Origin: Thermus aquaticus
GTDB lineage: Bacteria; Deinococcota; Deinococci; Deinococcales; Thermaceae
Assembly: GCF_001280255.1 (NCBI RefSeq)
Contig: NZ_LHCI01000106.1
Coordinates: 1,690,279 to 1,754,278 of the forward strand
Reading direction: 5' to 3'
DNA length: 64,000 bases
In this document: positions 61,249-64,000 of the stretch, piece by piece
Layout of the letters: every line of letters begins with the position of its first letter
Numbering within the stretch: the first letter of the stretch is position 1
Notes under the pieces: generated by a model
What the model was told of the DNA's origin: nothing
The model's input: only the letters and a program-made list of their open reading frames with translations
The model's database searches: none
Translations under genes and position numbers: made by a program

Positions 61249-61575
61249 GTGAAGGGAAAGGCCCCCAAGCGCAAGGGAAGCCGGGTGGAGCGGGAGGTCC
61301 TGGCCCTCCTGAAGGAGGCGGGCCTCGAGGCCCGAAAAGTCCCCCTCTCGGGGAGCGCCCCGGGCTACCCCGGGGACCTGGAGGTGGAGCTTCCGGGCCT
61401 CGGGAAGGTGGTGGTGGAGGTGAAGGCCAGGAAGCGGCTGGCCCTGGAGGCCTGGCTAGAGGGGCGGGGGCTTCTGGTCCTCAAGCCGGACCGGAAGCCT
61501 CCCCTGGCCGTCCTTCCCCTCGAGGCCCTCCTCAAGGTGGCGGCGAGGGGGAAGGCGGGAAAGGAGGAAGCGTGA
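61249..61575 (+). CDS. PD-(D/E)XK-type nuclease, Holliday-junction-resolvase-like
   Basis: 108 residues from GTG 61249 (GAAGGAGGTGAAG upstream). RKGSRVEREVLALLKEAG gives the N-terminal glutamate helix, KVPLSGSAPGYPGDLEVEL the catalytic aspartate, and VVVEVKARK the E-x-K; this order is that of archaeal-Hjc/phage-RusA-unlike small resolvases. It could resolve replication or RecT-recombination intermediates. Family by pattern only. Confidence 0.7.
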   Translation: MKGKAPKRKGSRVEREVLALLKEAGLEARKVPLSGSAPGYPGDLEVELPGLGKVVVEVKARKRLALEAWLEGRGLLVLKPDRKPPLAVLPLEALLKVAARGKAGKEEA

Positions 61576-61904
61576 AGACTCTTTTGGAAAGCCACAAGTA
61601 CGCCCTGGACGGGCCTGAGCTCTTCTTGAGGAACTGGCCCAAGGGAATCTCCTTGGACCTGAGGCTTCTCACCTGGCTGGGCGTGGTGGCGGTGGAGCAC
61701 CTGGGAGAGGGGGCCTTCGCCCTCCGCCTCGAGGGCCGCCACCGGGCCGGGCAGGCGGTCTTCTTCCTGGTCCTCCACCTCCTGGGGCAGGGGGTGGAGC
61801 TGGAGGTGGGGGAAGAGGCGAAGGGGGAGCTTTGGGCCTTCCTCACCTTGCCCCCGGAGGCTCTAAAGCGGGTACTGGCACCACGGCCAGGCCTTCCCTC
61901 TTAG
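61572..61904 (+). CDS. Hypothetical protein
   Basis: 110 residues from GTG 61572 (AAGGAGGAAGC upstream; GTGA overlap with the nuclease). KTLLESHKYALDGPELFLRNWPKGISLDLRLLTWLG, then HRAGQAVFFLVLHLLGQGVELEVGEEAKGELW (in parts). No family recognised. The end ALKRVLAPRPGLPS lies where another frame continues open without a start, so a late frameshift is possible. Confidence 0.6.
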   Translation: MKTLLESHKYALDGPELFLRNWPKGISLDLRLLTWLGVVAVEHLGEGAFALRLEGRHRAGQAVFFLVLHLLGQGVELEVGEEAKGELWAFLTLPPEALKRVLAPRPGLPS

Positions 61905-62123
61905 CGGCGAGGAGCTTGAGAAGACCGCTGGTCTCCAAGAGGAGGTTCAACGCCTTTGCGCCTCCAAGTACGCCTCGCTAGGCTTCCCGGGCGTGGGGCT
62001 TACGGGTTCGGGAAGGGGCGGCTTGCCCCTCTTCCGGGGAGGGGTGAGGACGAAGGCGGGGGCCTCCTTGGGTTTGGACGGGGCTGGCCTAGGCATAGCC
62101 CCAGGTTAGCACGTGGAGGAAAG
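61905..62123. other. Gap with a possible minus-strand small gene
   Basis: No rightward gene with a start. A plus frame without start reads HHGQAFPLSGEELEKTAGL and ends in TAG near 62108; it might be the frameshifted tail of the gene before. The minus strand has the short ORF at 61947-62096. Confidence 0.4.
61947..62096 (-). CDS. Possible small proline-rich protein (49 aa), against the operon
   Basis: ATG 62094-62096 opens PRPAPSKPKEAPAFVLTPPR...EAYLEAQRR, stop at 61947. Codon use is like that of neighbouring genes and the sequence has a sensible basic-proline-rich body, but the only ribosome-site candidate is CTGGGG. It would be the only leftward gene between 55091 and the right edge. Confidence 0.35.
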   Translation of the reverse strand: MPRPAPSKPKEAPAFVLTPPRKRGKPPLPEPVSPTPGKPSEAYLEAQRR

Positions 62124-62552
62124 ATGCCCAGAATGCGGGAGAAGTACGGAAGCCGGAAGGCCCTGGTGCGGCGGCTTTGGAGCGCCATCCGCAAGACCGC
62201 CAAGCTCCTGGAGCACGAGGACCCTCAGGTGGCCCTCCGGGCGGCCCACGCCTTGGCCACCCTCACCCCCGCCTACCGGGCCGCCTACCAGGAGATGGAG
62301 GAGGAGGACCCCGCCATGAGGCGGGGGCGGGAGGAGGCCCAGAGAAAGAGCAAGGAGCTGGTGGCGTTGGAGGGGCAGGCCATAGCCTGGGTGGTCTCAA
62401 ACACGCTGTTCGGCCTGGAGCGGCCCATCCCGGAAGACCCCAGGGTGCGGGCCATGCTGGTGCAGTGGGGCCACCTCACCCCCGAGGAGGCCTTCCCCGA
62501 GGGGGAGGCCAAGCCCCTACCCGCCCTGGAAGGAGGGGAGGATGGTCCTTGA
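62124..62552 (+). CDS. Hypothetical protein upstream of the methylase
   Basis: 142 residues from ATG 62124 with GTGGAGGAAAG before it. Basic helical start (MREKYGSRKALVRRLWSAIRKTAKLLEHEDPQ in part), ALRAAHALATLTPAYRAAYQEMEEED, long charged helix, then a proline-rich end. Small terminase subunits have similar shape, but I see no clear HTH, so I leave it unnamed. Overlaps the methylase by 11 bp. Confidence 0.6.
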   Translation: MPRMREKYGSRKALVRRLWSAIRKTAKLLEHEDPQVALRAAHALATLTPAYRAAYQEMEEEDPAMRRGREEAQRKSKELVALEGQAIAWVVSNTLFGLERPIPEDPRVRAMLVQWGHLTPEEAFPEGEAKPLPALEGGEDGP

Positions 62553-63255
62553 CCTCTCCTCCTCGCCCCCCGTGCGCCTCCACCACGGGGAGGCCCTCGA
62601 GGTCCTGGCCTCCCTCAAGACCGGGGCCGTGGAGGCCGTCCTCACTGACCCCCCCTACGGCACCGGCCATTGGCGGCGGCCCGAAAGCGGGCAAGGGGCT
62701 GACCCTCGGGCGGTCTACGGGCGGGAGCCCTGGGACTCCTGGAGCCTGGCCTGGCTTCCCGAGGCCTTGAGGGTGGCCCGGGGGCCGGTCCTCTTCTTCC
62801 TCCCCCAGGACCGCCTGGAGGAGGCCCTGGCCTTCGCCCGGGAGCGGGGCCTCCCCTTCCGCCTCCTCATCTGGGGCAAGCCTGACCCCAGGCCCCGCCC
62901 CCAGGGGCCCGCCTACGCCTTTGAGCCGGTCCTGGCCCTAAGGGGCCTCCCGGGCCGGGGGAAGGACCTCTTCCTGGCCACAAGCCCCAGGCCGGGGCGG
63001 GACGGGGAGGCCACGGGCCACCCCCACCAGAAGCCGGTGAGCGTCATGGCCTGGCTAGTGGAGCTGGCCTCGAGGCCCGGGGACACCCTCCTGGACCCCT
63101 TCATGGGCTCAGGGAGCACGGGCGTAGCGGCGGTGGGCCTGGGCCGGGGCTTCCTGGGGGTGGAGCGGGAGGCCTCCTGGCTCCAGGTGGCCGAAAGGAG
63201 GCTTAGGAGCGCCCTCCTTCAGGCCCCCCTTCTGGAGGCCCCCCGGGAGGGGTGA
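62542..63255 (+). CDS. DNA methyltransferase, DPPY type (N6-adenine or N4-cytosine)
   Basis: 237 residues. Catalytic motif LTDPPYGTGHW (D36-Y39) comes before the SAM-binding LLDPFMGSGSTGVAAVGLGRGFLGVE, which is the beta-class order; HPHQKPVSVMAWLVELAS lies between. No target-recognition domain of size and no restriction nuclease next to it, so it is a solitary element methylase, useful against host restriction or for control (inference). Confidence 0.88.
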   Translation: MVLDLSSSPPVRLHHGEALEVLASLKTGAVEAVLTDPPYGTGHWRRPESGQGADPRAVYGREPWDSWSLAWLPEALRVARGPVLFFLPQDRLEEALAFARERGLPFRLLIWGKPDPRPRPQGPAYAFEPVLALRGLPGRGKDLFLATSPRPGRDGEATGHPHQKPVSVMAWLVELASRPGDTLLDPFMGSGSTGVAAVGLGRGFLGVEREASWLQVAERRLRSALLQAPLLEAPREG

Positions 63256-63473
63256 GGCCAGGCCCGAAGGGGAGGGCCTCGAGGGGCCAAGCCCCCTCCC
63301 CGCCCCCCTCCCCTCGAGGCCCAGGACCCGGCGGAAGGCGGCAAAAAGCGGCAAAAGGCGGCAAAAGGCGGTCCTGGAGGCGGCAAAAGGCGGCGGAAGG
63401 CGAAAGAAAGCGGTCCGCTTTGGGGCCCCTACCCCAAATGAACCGCTATCGTGTGGCGTGATAGAATCCCCGT
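63256..63473. other. Gap with third repeat cluster and a leaderless promoter
   Basis: 218 bp. It contains the GGCGGCAAAA cluster at 63329-63420 and, directly before ATG 63474, the -10 TAGAAT (63462-63467). No gene seen. Confidence 0.55.
63329..63420. repeat. 10-bp GGCGGCAAAA repeat cluster with GTCCTGGAG core
   Basis: Four to five imperfect tandem copies of GGCGGCAAAA on the left and two on the right of GGTCCTGGAGG (63370-63380). The core matches the GTCCTGGAG of the 54241 and 60323 elements, but TTTTAGAA ends are absent. The right edge ends in the inverted AAGCGG/CCGCTT. Confidence 0.65.
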
Positions 63474-63719
63474 ATGAGGGGAAGGCACCTGGCCCTGGTG
63501 AGGCCGCCCCTGAAGCGGCGGCTCAAGGCCCTGGGCGTGGAGGCCCTGGAGCCCGGGGAGGAGACCCGGACCGTGCGAATACGCGGGCCCCGGCACCTCT
63601 TCCGGGTCCTCGAGGGCCTGTCCCCCAAGGAGCGGGGGCAGGCCCTTCTCAGGGGCCTCAAGGTGGAGCACTATTGGTGGGAGCCCGCGGAAGAAGAGGA
63701 GGTGGAGGAGGAAGCGTGA
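63474..63719 (+). CDS. Hypothetical protein, leaderless
   Basis: 81 residues: basic start MRGRHLALVRPPLKRRLKALG, RTVRIRGPRHLFRVLEGLSPKERGQALLRGLKVEHYWW, acidic tail EEEEVEEEA. No family recognised. TAGAAT ends 6 bp before the ATG and there is no ribosome site, so the transcript likely begins at the start codon. GTGA overlap with the next small gene. Confidence 0.6.
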   Translation: MRGRHLALVRPPLKRRLKALGVEALEPGEETRTVRIRGPRHLFRVLEGLSPKERGQALLRGLKVEHYWWEPAEEEEVEEEA

Positions 63720-63853
63720 GGTGGCTTTGGCGGCTTCTCAGGCTCATAGGGGACGTGAAGGCCCTCTCCCGGGGGCGGCTTCCCAAGCGCCTGGCCTGGA
63801 GGTGGGCCAAGAGGACCCTGAGGCGGGCGGGAAGGCGAAGGGGGTGGTGGTGA
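63716..63853 (+). CDS. Hypothetical small basic protein (45 aa)
   Basis: GTG 63716 (GGAGGAGGAAGC upstream): MRWLWRLLRLIGDVKALSRG... and RRAGRRRGWW at the end, very rich in Arg and Trp. Between an unknown gene and the integrase; an excisionase-like role is possible by size and place but no motif shows it. Overlaps the integrase ATG by 1 bp. Confidence 0.5.
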   Translation: MRWLWRLLRLIGDVKALSRGRLPKRLAWRWAKRTLRRAGRRRGWW

Positions 63854-64000
63854 TGGCCCGGCGGGCCACTCGAGGCACGGGCACGGTCTTCTTCAGCAAG
63901 GAGCGGCGGAGGTGGATGGCCCAACTGACGGTGGGGCATGACCCGAAGACGGGCCGCCCCAAGAAGCTCACCCGGTCTTTCCCCACCAAGCGGGAGGCGG
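63853..64000 (+). CDS. int: Tyrosine integrase, N-terminal arm-binding domain (cut by window edge)
   Basis: 49 codons from ATG 63853: RGTGTVFFSKERRRWMAQLTVG, then KTGRPKKLTRSFPTKREA. This is the AP2-like arm-type DNA-binding start (a short three-stranded sheet with G-x-W-A then K-FPTK-EA) of Tn916/lambda-type integrases. The catalytic R...HxxR...Y part would lie beyond 64000. Reading direction points to the predicted intact tRNA-Arg at the right end. Confidence 0.75.
   Translation, partial: MARRATRGTGTVFFSKERRRWMAQLTVGHDPKTGRPKKLTRSFPTKREA

Larger units (their letters stand above)
51903..64000. mobile_element. Integrated mobile element (left end and most of the body; right end outside window)
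   Basis: Bounded on the left by the tRNA-Arg 3' fragment, and containing on the right the start of an integrase gene reading towards the expected intact tRNA. Between them are an element-borne tRNA, HTH-peptidase/PIN pair, XRE repressor, GemA-like protein, RecT, primase, replication ATPase, nuclease and methylase genes, almost all rightward. No capsid, tail, portal or terminase, and no conjugation genes, are recognised in this part. It may be an integrative plasmid-like element, phage satellite or one end of a larger ICE or prophage. Confidence 0.75.

Noticed and set aside
62124-62552. Small terminase subunit
   Set aside because: Size and helices would fit, but no HTH or neighbouring large terminase or portal gene is visible.

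Overview
The window reads as a Thermus genome segment (or a close relative). It has very high GC, GC-rich third codon positions, frequent GTG/TTG starts, ATGA/GTGA-type overlaps between co-directional genes, several apparently leaderless starts, and protein sets familiar from Thermus (zinc-type ATP sulfurylase, AioBA arsenite oxidase, a full late-cobalamin set). All names come from motifs and family recognition by eye; no database search was possible.

Layout. (1) 1-138: start of an IS transposase cut by the window edge. (2) 264-6597: assimilatory sulfate operon combined with siroheme synthesis (siroheme reductase, hemD, precorrin-2 dehydrogenase, cysH, TauE-type permease, SUMT, sat). (3) 6594-18136: late cobalamin pathway on both strands (cbiA, cobO, cobS, cobT, cobC, cbiB, Thr-P decarboxylase, a cobQ-cobU fusion), interleaved with a protoglobin, a class V fructose-1,6-bisphosphatase and two MNT/HEPN pairs whose HEPN partners both look damaged. 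(4) 18149-20939: ppdK and a tiny secreted-peptide ORF. (5) 21000-28487: one long leftward unit with a Tat-exported cyclase, an AhpD-like protein, a NitT/TauT-type ABC importer, a complete TRAP transporter and PxpA. (6) 28614-43642: housekeeping genes (nagA, a glutamine amidotransferase, a broken lysA, two DegV genes, dtd, a desaturase, purH, yqeY, a Nudix hydrolase, a class III aminotransferase) and a four-gene BMP-type nucleoside ABC importer. (7) 43984-47632: arsR divergent from arsenite oxidase aioBA. (8) 47710-51510: leftward beta-oxidation operon, preceded by an IS remnant.

(9) From about 51903 to beyond the right edge lies an integrated mobile element. Its left end is the 3' half of a tRNA-Arg(UCU) gene (51858-51902) that keeps its own terminator on the chromosomal side. 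Its right end, as far as visible, is the start of an integrase gene (63853-64000). The element carries its own tRNA with a UAU anticodon, an HTH-ImmA/IrrE peptidase plus PIN protein pair, an XRE repressor with operator-like palindromes, a GemA-like protein, RecT, a zinc-finger/Toprim primase, a replication ATPase, a PD-(D/E)XK nuclease, a DNA methylase and many small proteins. No capsid, portal or terminase-like gene is recognised.

The most unusual observations are in this element. One is a roughly 200-bp repeat family with TTTTAGAA/TTCTAAAA ends and internal AATAGCCGC 9-mers; it occurs once between genes (54241-54441) and once in frame inside the ATPase gene (60323-60535), like a protein-coding palindromic element. 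The other is a pair of near-identical hairpin cassettes (55972-56036 and 56120-56185), each behind its own promoter-like sequence. Elsewhere, an intergenic hairpin family recurs four times (11231, 30478, 43815, 47680).
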